A stretch of DNA of 64,000 nucleotides, from the NCBI GenBank assembly GCA_020465985.1, contig JAANYP010003716.1, positions 186,001-250,000 of the forward strand, written 5' to 3'. Numbering within the stretch: position 1 is the stretch's first letter; each line of letters begins with the position of its first letter. The notes beneath the pieces were generated by a model. The model made no database searches, was not told where the DNA came from, and saw only the letters and a program-made list of their open reading frames with translations. The position numbers were made by a program, and so were the translations under genes. Positions 45,601 through 57,500 of the stretch are shown here, one piece after another. The stretch is from Centrapalus pauciflorus. Taxonomy: Eukaryota; Streptophyta; Magnoliopsida; Asterales; Asteraceae.

Positions 45601-48600
45601 CCTTGAGGATGGATGATATCATCCTATGATAAAAAAAGCTTGAATACCAAAACAATTTCATTCTGTCCATTTCTTCGTACCAAACACACCCTAAGTCTGT
45701 ATGCTCGTTAGTGCTTATTACATATTGGCAACCCAAAACTTTCGAGAAGTATTGCATCTTGATATAGAACATGACAGTGTACACAATCAATTGATGAAGA
45801 TTTCTACTTAGCTTTGTTTATGTCAAACAGTCTTGAGATCATTGACATGCAAGAAAGTCGACTCAGTATTCTGTTGGTTTACTATAATAACATAGAATCT
45901 AACTGTTTTTACTTTCTCTAGTAGAATTTTGAGTTCTATTAGCCTAATACACAAGAGAATAGACTTGATAGTACTTGCAAGACTCCAGGGCTGTTGTGGT
46001 TGTGGTACAAATGTACAATCATTGTTTCAACCACAAATATACCACATCTATACATTAACAAATGCAATACTTTACCTTTTAGAAATGTCCTAATTTTCAA
46101 TCCAACAATATCATTTAACCTGTTAATAATTATTATACAATATTGATAACATTTATTTTGGTATACAAGATTCTTTATTTGTTTTTATTTATTTTAAGGT
46201 TTTTAGATAATTAATGTAGAACACATCAATTATGCATTAGACAAATGTTAGTATGTAACGTCTTTTTGCGACATGAGTGCTTTTTGTTAATTTATGTGAC
46301 ATTGTGAAGATCAGTTTTGGGTTTCAGAATGTTTTCATAAAAAAATCATATTTTTTGAGGAATTAAGAAAGTTCAATTTGGAACCTAAATTGCTGCTCCA
46401 TTAAAGATGGTTAATGGTTTGGGTGCCAGGCTCTCAACAAGCCTTTATTAATAGTCTGGTATGAAAAGTTTGGTGTTACTTATATAGGTAGATAGGTCGG
46501 TTTTTATTCAACCTAGTGAACTCCAGGTAGCACACAAATTATTTCCAAATAACAAATTTCATGCATCTTAGGCTCTTATCTTGTTTTTGCTTTTTGATGG
46601 AACCAAGTGAAATGTCATCTAAAGATGTGGTATGGATGTCTTGTTACATTGTCTCATCAAGCTAGTTGAGATGGACTTCAAGAGCCTAAGTACCTAACAT
46701 CTAGTGTGCTAGTTTTTAATGTGTTCAGTTATACATTGAAAGGTTTTGTAAAAGCTTTCTTGAGCTGGATTTGGCAGTTCATTCACCAAAGTTATATACG
46801 TAATCTATTTCCTAAATTGCGGAGCTCCTAGACTGAACTTCATGCCCAACTTTTTAACTTTTTTACCTTCCATTAGATTCTTACAAATCATGGGAAGTTG
46901 GGTTTTAATTCTTTTGCTTAAAGTTAATAACCACAGTAGTTCTTTGTTTCTTGGATTTCTATCTATTGACAAGTTCTTTTTACCTTTTGTTCCGTTACAT
47001 GGTGGTTTTGTTTGTTGTTTTTGTATTAAATCTGTATAGTATATTATATTTTAAAACAAGATCTTACTCCTTGATATCCTAAATCTTTAAAGGCTAATGG
47101 TGAGTTTGGCCCACGGAATAAAATTCGAAAGAATTGGAATTTAATAAGTATGGTTGGAACTTTAGATTTCAAACACATACCATTAGCAAACCTTACCCCT
47201 CCCCACCAAACACATTAAGAACTAAATTTAAATTCAAATTCCTCCGAATTTCATTCCACAAGCTAAATGGGCTCTAAATGTGAGGATTTATTCTCATTCT
47301 TTTTCTGATTGAAATCTTAAACATAACTGCAGGTTGAAGAACTAGCTTTTCTTGTAAAGGATAATCTTCCTTGTAAGCACCTTGTTCTGTCAATGGAAGA
47401 TATGCTTGTTGATTTTCTTAAGGATGATACAAGGTCAGTTTGCTATTTGTCAACACATACTGAAGCAAAAGAAGCAAGTTTTTAGGAATTCAATTCAAAT
47501 TGGCACATTTTACATAGTTCTCAATGTGAATCCTTTACCTTCGAGCCATGGGGCTAAACCATCAGACCTGAGGATTCTTTTATATTTTAGTATATGTTTC
47601 CATATGCCAACTTGAGGAGTGAGGACCATACGTAATAAAGATATAAAGGACTTCTAAAGCAATTAATTTTACCTGGTCTCAAAAGATCATGCCAACTCAT
47701 GCAGCATTGTGTAATTTTTTACCAGTTTTCCTGGCTTATATGTGGAAATCCTTCTTATTGGTTTCTGCTGTTGGATATTCATGAGAATAATACGAATATG
47801 GGATCACACAGAGGAAAAAACATGGCAACAGAAAGTATAAATTGAATAGAAAAATGAGAACACAAAGTCATGGTTCAGTCTAAGAATGACGTACACAGCC
47901 CTGCTAGCAAGTTTGAAATTAGCTTGGTTATGATGGCACATGGAATAAGTTTTACTGTAAAGTTACACCAACAACTTGTCGATTTTTTCATCTTCATGGA
48001 CTTGTTACTTTTGACAGTGGTTTATATATACTTACTGCTTCCTGCAGTAATCTTATTAAACAATTTCTTTTTCACAATTGTCTACATTCTCTTTTATACA
48101 AAGAGACTAGCACAATTAAATTATGCGGTGTTGCAGCTTTGATGAGGTGTTGGAGCTGGAGCCCATGAATCCGTACAACCGTCTTCTCTTACACCGACTA
48201 GCTGATATATTTGGGTATCAATCTTTTTGGCGATATCATATTTTTTACAGGCATCATCACTTTTCATCTTAACAAACTTCCTTTTCGTATGCAAGATTTT
48301 CTCATCAATCTATTGGTGAAGGTGATGATCGGCATCTCGTTCTAAAGCGTTGTGAAGACACATCCATGTATGGTTAATAGACTTTGTACTTGTGGTGTCT
48401 ATATTTTTTTTTCAGTTACCGTTTCTCCATGCTTATTTTTTAAAGTATCGTGATTCGTGAAGACACATCCATGTTCTGTTAACCAAATAACTGATATCTA
48501 GCCATTGAGAATATAAGCAGTACATAATTGGTTCTGTTTCTGGTTCGTTAGCTTTTATATATTCTGACCTGACTTTTTGCTTCTTCTCACATGATTTTCA

Positions 48601-49795
48601 GACCCTCCATTCTCGTTGCGGATATGTTATGGGAGCATGACGAGTATCAATTCCCAGCGACATCCCAATTGTTATCACGACGAGAGGATGGTTCAGCTGG
48701 TATTGTTTTCTTCTATGAATGTGCATCGGGTTTAACTGAACTGGATCAAAACCAATAAATTAAAATAACGAACCTTAAAACTAGATAGGATCTAAAGCGG
48801 TTTGCTTTCGATTTAGTAATGGTTCTGTTCCAAAACCAGACCATAATGGAATAAATACCTGGGTTTGTTTTTATAAATGTGAAAGACTAAATAGCATTGT
48901 TTATAATTGGAATAAAGAAAAGTTCGGTTTTGGTTTATGAAAAAACATTGAACTGATAACCGGTTTTTTGGAAACTCTAGAACTGTGAAGCATACTGAAT
49001 CTGGGTGTCGGGTATGCCAACTGACTTTTGCCTACCCTTATTTTCTTCAGTTACATATGTTTTGGGACAATAGCTTTTGCTTGCATGTATTAAGTTTTTA
49101 CATTGAGATTTATCAGTCATGTTGTCATTCACATATCGGAAATCCATGTTGATGTTTTTCTCCTGCTACTACCCTGTATTGTGTCGAGAAACAGGGAATT
49201 GATTGTTGCTGTTGTCTCAGGGACAAAGGTAGAAACAGTATTTGCTCGAGTTTCTCTAGAGGACAGAGAGGCAGCTTATATGGCAGCTCGGAAACGGATT
49301 TTTTCAACAGAAGACGATGATATTGAAGCACTTGCGAAAGAGAGGCCCCGAAATAACCCCATCGTTGCTCGTCGTATGATAGCACATGCACTTGGTCAGA
49401 GAATTAAACAATCTAATCAAGAGACATGCACCGAAGATCCTCTAAGATACCATCAGGAACATACTAACGAGGTGAAAAATCAAAGGGATCAAAACATTGG
49501 TCCAAGCTTGCAAACTCGCCCGAAGTCAAATGGTCAACTTAGTTTCTCTGGTAATGATCGTAATAAGATATATCCGAATAGGAAGGTGCCTCAAAACATA
49601 GACGTTGGAGCATCAACCAACGTTACCACAGTCTCAAGTGCAAGAAAAAGTGATACAAAAGCCCCTAAGCACGATCTAAAAGAGGAACATATTGGAGCTG
49701 CAAAGCGGATGTTCGCTCATGCGTTAAGGACGCATACAACAAAAGACACAGTTCTTTCAAAAGTCAGCCAAACAAAGAAAACTGATGAATCGTAA
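42614..49795 (+). CDS. R3H domain protein with SUZ-like motif, six coding exons
   Basis: Coding exons: 42614-42637, 47333-47433, 48137-48214, 48296-48367, 48602-48699, 49221-49795. All introns are GT..AG and phases join, giving 315 aa. Exon 1 encodes only MSLTQFSM. The R3H domain spans about residues 30-92 (LELEPMNPYNRLLLHRLADI, with Arg-X3-His in RLLLH, then FSHQSIGEGDDRHLVLKRCE). Next come a PSILVADMLW segment and a SUZ-like motif (EDREAAYMAARKRIFS, about 136-151). A basic VARRMIAHALGQRI motif follows and is echoed near the end (AAKRMFAHALRTH). R3H domains bind single-stranded nucleic acid, and plant relatives are thought to bind RNA. Intron 1 is 4695 bp and hosts PIF/Harbinger-like elements. 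The final exon's start at 49221 is set by phase; sequence open upstream of it is intron. Confidence 0.9.
43070..45381. mobile_element. PIF/Harbinger-like element in intron 1 of the R3H gene
   Basis: TAA flanks it at 43067-43069 and 45382-45384. Both ends carry TTTGGTACAGAGAA in inverse orientation, behind 8-9 imperfect outer bases. The interior includes C-homopolymers (about 43281-43300), a smaller hAT-like inverted-repeat unit (43300-43603) and a GC-rich exon-like stretch at 43620-43920. No transposase was recognised. The outer borders are moderately certain. Confidence 0.55.
43300..43603. mobile_element. hAT-like MITE, borders uncertain
   Basis: The left end CAGGGCCGTCC and the right end (reverse complement CAGGCCCGTCT) are similar. 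Subterminal GGATTTTGGAGGC is inverted as GCCTCCGATTTTGTAGG. The flanking 8-mers do not match. Confidence 0.4.
45385..45691. mobile_element. PIF/Harbinger-like MITE abutting the previous element
   Basis: Ends GAGTGCGTTTGGTATGAAGAAATGGA and the inverse GGGTGTGTTTGGTACGAAGAAATGGA match almost throughout. TAA flanks it at 45382-45384 and 45692-45694. 307 bp, intronic. Confidence 0.85.
47095..47278. mobile_element. Small inverted-repeat MITE-like unit in intron 1
   Basis: GAGTTTGGCCCACGGAAT on the left is imperfectly inverted in ATTCCACAAGCTAAATGGGCTC on the right. The middle has TTCGAAAGAATTGG and CCTCCGAATTTC. No target duplication was established. Confidence 0.4.
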
Positions 49796-50653
49796 TCTTC
49801 GAAGGTTCAGTTTCTTGCTCCCCTTCGCCTACTTTGCTCCGTACTTCGAGTTTTCAACCAGCAAAAAGCAGATAGAATGTTTCAATCATTCCAATATTTC
49901 ATAGAAGAGGTTTTAACAAGAAGATAACCCCAATTCAAATGGGAGAAGGCTGAAACTGAGAATTTATCTTCTTCGAGCTCTTATGGTGTGCAAGAGAAAT
50001 TAGAGAAGTTTCTTCATGAAAACTTTTAATCGATCTTATCGAGAGTGGCTCTCATTGCACTGCAAAGTGGTACATATATCGTTAACCATACAGTTGATCG
50101 TTTGCATTTTGCAACCAATTATCTTCGATCTATATCAACGTGGTCTCTTATCTCCATCATCTCCGAGCATTCAAGGTGTGTTTATGTCGCAGGTACGTTT
50201 TTGTTCATCTTTACTATTTCTAAGCTACATGTCGTATGATGTTAAGGATAAAGGATTGGAACCTGACGCCCTTTGTAATATCTCCCAGGCTGGCTTTCCA
50301 CCTTCTAATGTTAAATATATAAATTGGTCTTGTTGCAACATGTTTTTTGTGCATCCCATTTTAGGATTTGAACCAAATGCTGTCGTGTTATTTAAATTGA
50401 CCAGTTTATGTATCCAGTAGCGCCATGACTTCGTCTTGTTTGTTGGTCTGCATTTTGATGAATCCATGTTTGTATACAGAACATCAAAACAAATATAACC
50501 TGTAAATGAATTACACAAATTTGCACAAAACTTCTCGTTGTAGATCGTAACAGAAAACATGGATTGATCGAAAATTGTTCACAATAAATTTCCTAGTGTT
50601 TGACAAACAAAAGACTATTAATTGGGAAAATCGGACCGGAATTGAACTGAATA
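49796..50653. other. 3' flank of the R3H gene, no further gene seen
   Basis: The first part is presumably 3' UTR. Short open frames at 50016-50560 occur on both strands without recognisable similarity or biased composition. Confidence 0.5.
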
Positions 50654-52636
50654 TGATAGAGAACAGGAACTTGTAAATGATGAAAACAGAAGAATTAGAC
50701 TATTAATTCTGATATTGATGAATAAAATACAAAAAGGAAGAACAAACAAAATAATCATAGGGACCAGCCCTTTCTCTTAATCGGATGATTGGAGACCCTT
50801 CAAAGCATTAAGCTATGAATCTAACAAGTTCTAACAATAATATTTCTGCACACGTACCTCACCATCTCCATCTCTTATTTATAGATTGCAATACTAACTA
50901 ACTACTACTAAATATTACTAAAATACCCATCATCTTCTAATATAATTCCCCATCAATACTTCCCCCTTATGAAAGTCTTGACCTCAAGACTTGTAGTTTT
51001 GCAAACTCTACTGAGCTCCCTCACATGGCTGGCGGTGTAGTGGATTCGAACCCCAAATCTCCTCAGATTGACAAAAATTCCCCTGAGCATCAACAACTTC
51101 ATCATCTCCTAATAACAGAATTCGTAATTGACCTTCAGGACATTAGTGAGCAGGGCCAAATTGATCACCGCATCGAAAGCAGAGCCCTTTTTTACGCCTC
51201 TCTTCCCACTCCGAGCGTGATAAGGAACGAACCCCTCTATCACGTTGTAATTTTGATGGTGCGTCTGGAGAAGCGTCCACAGGAACGATAGATTTTTGAG
51301 GGTTAAACAGTGGTCTACTAACATCGTAACATGAGATGTTATGTGGGTCACGGTCTGGATTATCTTTACTGAGCCCATGGGCTTGGGCCAACTGAGAAAA
51401 CTTATCCAGATGAGAGGAGCGATCCATAGAAAAACCCCATAACGGTAGCGAGACTGAGCAGTAGACACCCCAGAAGGCCGTAACATCTCTTCCACGTCCT
51501 TCGCCAGATACAGAGCATCCAATCGAGAGTGGGGACGATGCAATCAAACCCACCGCTTAACATCTTCTCGCAACCCAACAATAAAATAGCCAATCGCCAG
51601 TGATTCAGGCAATTTCGGCACCAGGGACATAAGGTATTCAAAACCATCGATACTCGTGGATGGATTCAGATTGTTTAATGGAAGATAGCTGCTCAAAAGG
51701 ATTATGAATTTCCAGGCCACTAAAACGTTGCAGCAACTCCGATTGAAATTGTTCCCAGGTAAGAGAATCATGAACTCGATTGACGATCGTGAACCAGTGT
51801 TGAGAAACTCCCACCATGCTCAATTGAGCTAGTCTGATGCGAAGAGGAGAAGGAGTCTCGTTGATGTCAAAACAGAGCTTTGCTTTCTGGATCCACCCTG
51901 TGGATCAAAGCCATAGAACTCAGGAAGTTTAATCTTCTTCACGGCCCAAGGCAAATTTGAAGCACCAGCAGGAGGAGTTTGGCCCCCTCCAGAACGACCA
52001 CCAGACTCGAAAAGGACTCCAGAAACACCTTCACCATCTGATTCTGGCGGCTTACCTTGCTGTTTGATAAAACCCATCACCACTTTGCGAAATTCAGCAG
52101 ACTCCACCCTCTCTGCTTCTAAATTCTTCAAAACACCTTTGATCTCAGTGACATCCGACTCGTTGGATGTGCTCCTCATGTTGTTCCAGTCGATTTTGAA
52201 GAGAGGATAGACAAGTTCCCATCACAATTGAATAAACGGATTAATGGCCAGCCAAAAGATGATGGTAGAGACAGAAATGGCAGAAAAAATGGCTGTGGTA
52301 GAGTAGAAGTGGCAGGTCGGGCCAATGATAGAGAACAGGAACTTGTAATTGATGAAAACAGAAGAATTAGACTATTAATTTTGATATCGATGAACAGAAT
52401 ACAGAAAAGGAAGAACAAGCAAAATAATCCCAGGGACCAGCCCTTTCTCTCAATCGGATGATTGGAGACCCTTCAAAGCATTTAGCTATGAATCTAAAAA
52501 CTTCTAACAATAATATTTCTGCACACGTACCTCACCCTCTCCATCTCTTATTTATAGATTGCAATACTAACTAACTACTACTAAATATTACTAAATTATC
52601 CATTGTAGAATAATCTTCTAATATAATTCCCTATCA
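50654..52636 (-). mobile_element. Small gag-only gypsy element with 302/311-bp LTRs
   Basis: LTRs 50654-50955 and 52326-52636 run TGATAG..(C)TATCA. The exact target duplication GAATA is at 50649-50653 and 52637-52641. The internal 1.4 kb codes only for Gag, in broken form, on the minus strand. A purine tract (minus-strand AAGGGGGAAGTAT) lies next to the left LTR, so that LTR is the 3' one. No tRNA priming site was recognised beside the right LTR. The LTRs differ at a number of sites and by an indel near the right end, so it is older than the TR-GAG element at 24905. Confidence 0.88.
51090..52179 (-). pseudogene. Gypsy gag, frameshifted and with stops
   Basis: From about 52179 (MRSTSNESDVTEIKGVLKNL) the frame gives a coiled-coil N-terminus, a Gly-rich linker and the capsid start (VKKIKLPEFYGFDPQGG). 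It then shifts through further phases carrying VSQHWFTIVNR, WEQFQSELLQRF, SIHEY, LREDVKRWV and a Pro/Ser-rich piece. The zinc finger CFRCGDQFGPAH is cut by TAA at 51143-51145 just before its last Cys; the frame would continue CPEGQLRILLLGDDE. The CX2CX7HXC spacing is typical of some chromovirus-like Gags. Confidence 0.8.
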
Positions 52637-52641
52637 GAATA

Positions 52642-54534
52642 GGTATCGTACTAATTTGGTATCTTAGTACAGTCCTGTTTTTTCCCAAAGAAAAAAAAAT
52701 ACTCCGAACTATTTGGTACCGGTTTTGTTACGGATCGTTGGTATCAAGTTGAATCCTGAGTTTTACACACCTTACTCGGGGCTTTTGGAAATACCTGAAT
52801 CGAAGAATCCAATGCAAATTATTTGAAATTTTAAAAGGGTGTTTGGTTTTGCGTTATGATAGAGATTATTAGATTATTACGTTATAATCATGTAAATAAT
52901 TGGTTTAAAGTGTTTGGATTGCATTAATTAATAAGTGATTATTTGTGTTCAGATTTTATCCTACCATATTTTTTCATAAGTTAAAAGAATGTAGTTTATT
53001 TGCTTAGTAAGTGATTATTTGGTTATTTTGCAAGTTAAAATGCAAATCCAAACACTTTAAAAACTAATTATTTGATAATTATGATACCAAACAACAGATT
53101 CTAAACCAAACACTAAATCTTTGGCAACACTTTCTATTACAACCATTATCTGATTATAAATTTATAAAACACTGAGTTTTTAACAAGGTTTTAATACCCA
53201 TGTATTATCGAGTAGGATTATGACATCCATTCAACACGGTTTTAACATCCGGTGAGTAACAAGATTGAATCGACATTTCCAACAACGTTAAAAACTTTGT
53301 TTTTGTCTCTGTATTTGGTTTTAAAACAAAACATCATTTGGAATGAACACATCAACCTCATTATATATGTACATCAAAGATGTGTCCACACCAAAGACCT
53401 TTTATTCCTAATGTAACAATCTTGATTTTGGCTTGAACTTCTTTCATAGTGGAATCACTTGGACATCGAGCAATTTCACTTGTTGCATAGCTGTGAACGA
53501 CTTCATTTCCCTCTTTGTTCGCTGCGTTAAACCGAATAAACAAATAACTGGAGTGGTTATTTTAAGTTCAATTATGGTATTATAGAATAGGGATGTGTTA
53601 CAGTTCAAAAGCAAATGGGATAGAATCAATAATCTGAAAATTACCATTGAAAACTATATGGCTTTGTTTGGTTTAGTATCGACTTTTATAATGATAAATA
53701 TATAAAAAAAAATGCTGGACCTAATCGAATTGGAACTGGAAAATATAAAAATGGAAACCGGAGAGTTTTGTAGCGGTTCAAATTTGGTTCGTCAGTTTCA
53801 TAATGATGGTAACATTGTTATCAAAGTGGTTTATATAATCAAATAACAATGTTTATCTTTTTATCATTTGTCTCGTTAAGTCATTGTACTTCTAAAACCC
53901 GTCTTAATTTGGTCATTATGATAACTAAAGTGTCAGTAAAAGGGTAAACTTGTTGATAAAAATGTCACCAATATAAAATGTGATGGTAAAGATGTCATAA
54001 AAATTCATAATGACAAAATTGGGACGAGTTTTGAAAGTAAAACTACTTGATTAGTGAAAAAAGTATGCCTTATTGAGATAAATGAACCGGTAGATTGTCA
54101 TTTAATGATATAAACATGAGATAATGGCACCAAAAGCTATGTACTTATGAATTCATGGATATTCATGTAGTGTCTTTTTTTGTGCATATTTATGTAATGT
54201 ACTGTTAAAAGTGTTTCACTTAGGTTATTGGGTGACCTAATGATGGGTACAATAGGTTACTTGTTTAGTCAGACTTTTTTTTGTGCATATTTATGTAGCA
54301 TATTATTTTTTGTGCACATTTTAATAGTCAAACTTTTAAAAGTTCTACAATTAGGGAGCTGAGTGACATGTTGCCGGTCATCATGTCACCCAATTACCTA
54401 GTTGAAACAATTTTAAAACTAAACTACATAAGTGTGCATAAAAAAGTACACTATATAAATGTGTACAAACTCAAAAGCAGATAGCTATTTGGTGTCATTT
54501 TTCCTGTAAACATTTATCTAAAACAATGTTACTT
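52642..54534. other. Intergenic region with MITE-like and foldback sequences
   Basis: 52837-53114: GGGTGTTTGGTTTTGCGTTATGA.. and inverse AGTGTTTGGTTTAG ends, a MITE-like unit. 53881-53921 and 54007-54051: inverted arms carrying AAAACCCGTCTTAATTTGG and its approximate reverse complement, a foldback. A possible orphan exon lies at 53363-53531. The remainder is AT-rich with no gene. Confidence 0.5.
53363..53531 (-). other. Possible orphan terminal exon, function unknown
   Basis: On the minus strand TTTAACGCAG (an acceptor-like sequence) precedes an open frame of about 55 codons: ANKEGNEVVHSYATSEIARC, PSDSTMKEVQAKIKIVTLGI, then KGLWCGHIFDVHI and a stop. Composition is protein-like. It lies about 1 kb downstream of the kinase gene on the same strand, so it may be a relic of another gene. 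I do not recognise a family. Confidence 0.25.
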
Positions 54535-57500
54535 CTAAAGGGTCTTACAGATGCTTACCATATCAGCTGCTGTATTTTGCCATGCTTTGTCCATCTCCCC
54601 GAACACGACGTCTATTGTTGGGCGACCATTGCTTGATTTGGCAACGCACAGCACTGCAACTTGTAGTATGGAATCGAAGTCTACGGTGTTTAGATTACCA
54701 TTTAGCCTCGGATCTTCGAAATCTGTCAACGGACGTTTTCCCATGCTTACATCCTTTGCCTGTAGAAATTTAGAAAAAAGTTAGAAAACTGAGAACATGA
54801 ATTGAAAAAACACACAGAAAAACAAACATTACTTTGCATAACTGATGACCAAAAATTATCCCTTTTCAAGATTTCTAAAAGGTCATCTTTTATTGGTGGG
54901 TAAAACATAGTTCAATACCCATGATACAATAAAACTAAAGTACATTACCCTTCTATGCAGTTTTTCCAAATTCTACTCCCAAATCTCATGTTTTTTTTAG
55001 CATTTTCTAAAAAGTATCGAGGGTTCTTCGATCCTAAGAACGAGCAGTATACCTTTCTTGTTAGTTGGTCTCTCGCTTCAAGATCAAGCTCGATGACCTT
55101 TTGACCCGAAAGAAGTTGAAGCGCAACGATGCCAAAACTGTATATATCACTAGCGCAAGTCAATTTGGCGTTGCTCATGTATTCAGGGTCCATATAGCCA
55201 ATGGTTCCCCGAACATCTGTGAAAACTTTGCTCTCTTCCATCCCTAGAACTTTTGCCAATCCGAAGTCTGAGAGCTTCGGATCTAAGTTCTCGGTGAGAA
55301 GAATGTTTGTAAGCTACAAAATAAAAAAAAACGATTCAAAACACCGTGAACATGTCATGAATACCGTCTAATCAGCGTAAACAAAGAACGGTAGTGACCT
55401 TTATATCTCTATGAACGATGCATCCGTCTATATAATGGTGAAGAAATCGTATCGCAAGTGCACAATCTCTTAAAATCTTAACCCGTTTCTCCCACGTTAG
55501 AACGCTATCCTTTCCTGCGAAAAACCGAATATGTACAAAACTCAGTAAAAATGTATTTCATTCATAGATTTTCTGGCTCCGAGACTGCTGATATAGTAAT
55601 ACACTATACGTATTATACGAGAGATGCGATAATTACTCAAGAGATGGTGAGCAAGATTTCCACCAGGACAATACTCATAGACTAAATACTGTTCGCCTTC
55701 TTCGATGCAGCAGCCGAAGAGACATACGAGATTCGGGTGCCGAATCCTAGACAAACCATCGACTTCCCTCGTGAACGAAGTGAATGAATCAGAGTTGTTT
55801 CGGTTACTTATTTGCTTGATGGCGACCGCTTGTCCGCTAGGCAAGATCCCTTTATAAACCTCACCGGCACTTCCACGACCAAGGCACTTTCTTTCGTCCG
55901 AAAAGTTAATAGCGTTTTCAATCTCTGCTTTCGAGAATCGGTACAAACCAGACCATCTTGTGGGAACCTCTTTCGTTTGAAATTGAGCGGATTTGTTCTC
56001 TTGTTGTTTCTTTCGTGTTACGTATTTTACGAGCATTATCACAAGCATCAGTCCCATGCTAGCCAGAACTATACCTAATAGTGTCTGGAAAATAGAATCT
56101 GGTAGCACAATTTACACACAATCGAATAGAAATCATCATTTTAGGGGAAAAAAATAGCGATCGAGAAGATGAAATACGAAATATAACTTACGTTTGAGTT
56201 TGATGTAGCCCGGATCTATGAAAAAAGACAGGAAAAAAAAACCCGAAATCAAGAACAGAATGAAAAACTGGTTACAGAAAACTAAACATCAAACGATCAG
56301 ATCATTTCGTTCGCAGATGAGAAACTCAAAACTACAATATGGTTAGCTAAATCGAGTCTAGATTAAGCAAGGGCATTAACGTAGTCGATCTTGCTAGCAA
56401 ACGATATTCTTCGATAAGAAGAATTCACAAGATCATAACAAGTTACTGAATAATTAGAAAGATGTGATTTTGAACCCAGTATCCTTTGTTATGAACCAGT
56501 ATGGTCTGCAGGGTAGTATACTTTTTATCAGTATTCATTGATCAAAATACAATGTGTTTAGCAAGCGAGAATCTTCAGTTTTGAGTTTTTAATAAAACTA
56601 AAAACATGATAGTTTTTAAAAAAACACATTTTAGAGATGAATATGTGTTTAGATGTGTTATGAATAGTTTTCACACTTTCATTTTTCACTCCCCTTTGTA
56701 ACATAGATTTAGGTGACTAGATTGGAAACAAAAGTTGAAAACATTAAAAATATGTTTTCAAGTTTACTTGTAAAACTGAAAACGTAAAAAAAAAACAATA
56801 TATCTAAACACGTTTTCCAGAAACCCTTGTTTTCAACGAAACTTTTCGTCGAAAACAGGTTAACTAAACGGCCAAAACTTAGAATTTTATGAAAATTATA
56901 TAAACAGTAGGTAATATATGTAATTAACATATTGGGTAATGAGCATACTATGTGAACTTTGTAGCATTTTGTTGTATAAAAATATAAAATAATGTTATTG
57001 CGGTATCACCTGTAAAATGTAGTTACCGTAATGCATAACCAAACATAAAAGCATGTTGTTTTTTTATGCATCGATTAATTGTTTATCGACCAATCATAAT
57101 TAATTCTTACCATGCACATCCAAGGTGCGTAAACATCCGTAAAGATCATCGACAACAGTAAACGAGCTCTCGTTCCATTTTTCCGAAGCAAGACCAGTAA
57201 CAACAGCAATCCCACAAACCTCGTGCTCCGTTTGATTCCCATTCACTTCCAATCGCTTCACCACCGATTCCCTTGCCTTCAACACTGCAAGACTGCAATT
57301 CCTACACACTTCATCAAACGAATCGTTAGATTGCACTAACTGACCGCAAATAGCACTAGCATCGTTGAACTTCTGATCCAGTTTCAGATCATCGACGGTG
57401 AGCTTAGAACAAACAGTGGATTCTTTGTAGAAATTCTCGAAATTACAGTCATCGAAATTGATGGAATCGTTTTGGGATTGAAAGATCGAGAGGTGGTTAC

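Noticed and set aside
45443..45790. 115-aa frame on the minus strand
   Set aside because: It runs across a PIF-like MITE and its border within an intron.
49103..49220. Extension of the last R3H exon upstream to an ATG at 49103
   Set aside because: The frame is open, but joining to the previous exon requires the AG at 49219-49220; the upstream part is intron.
50016..50560. Frames of up to 134 aa downstream of the R3H gene
   Set aside because: Overlapping frames on both strands, hydrophobic and Cys-rich by chance; no similarity or splice context.
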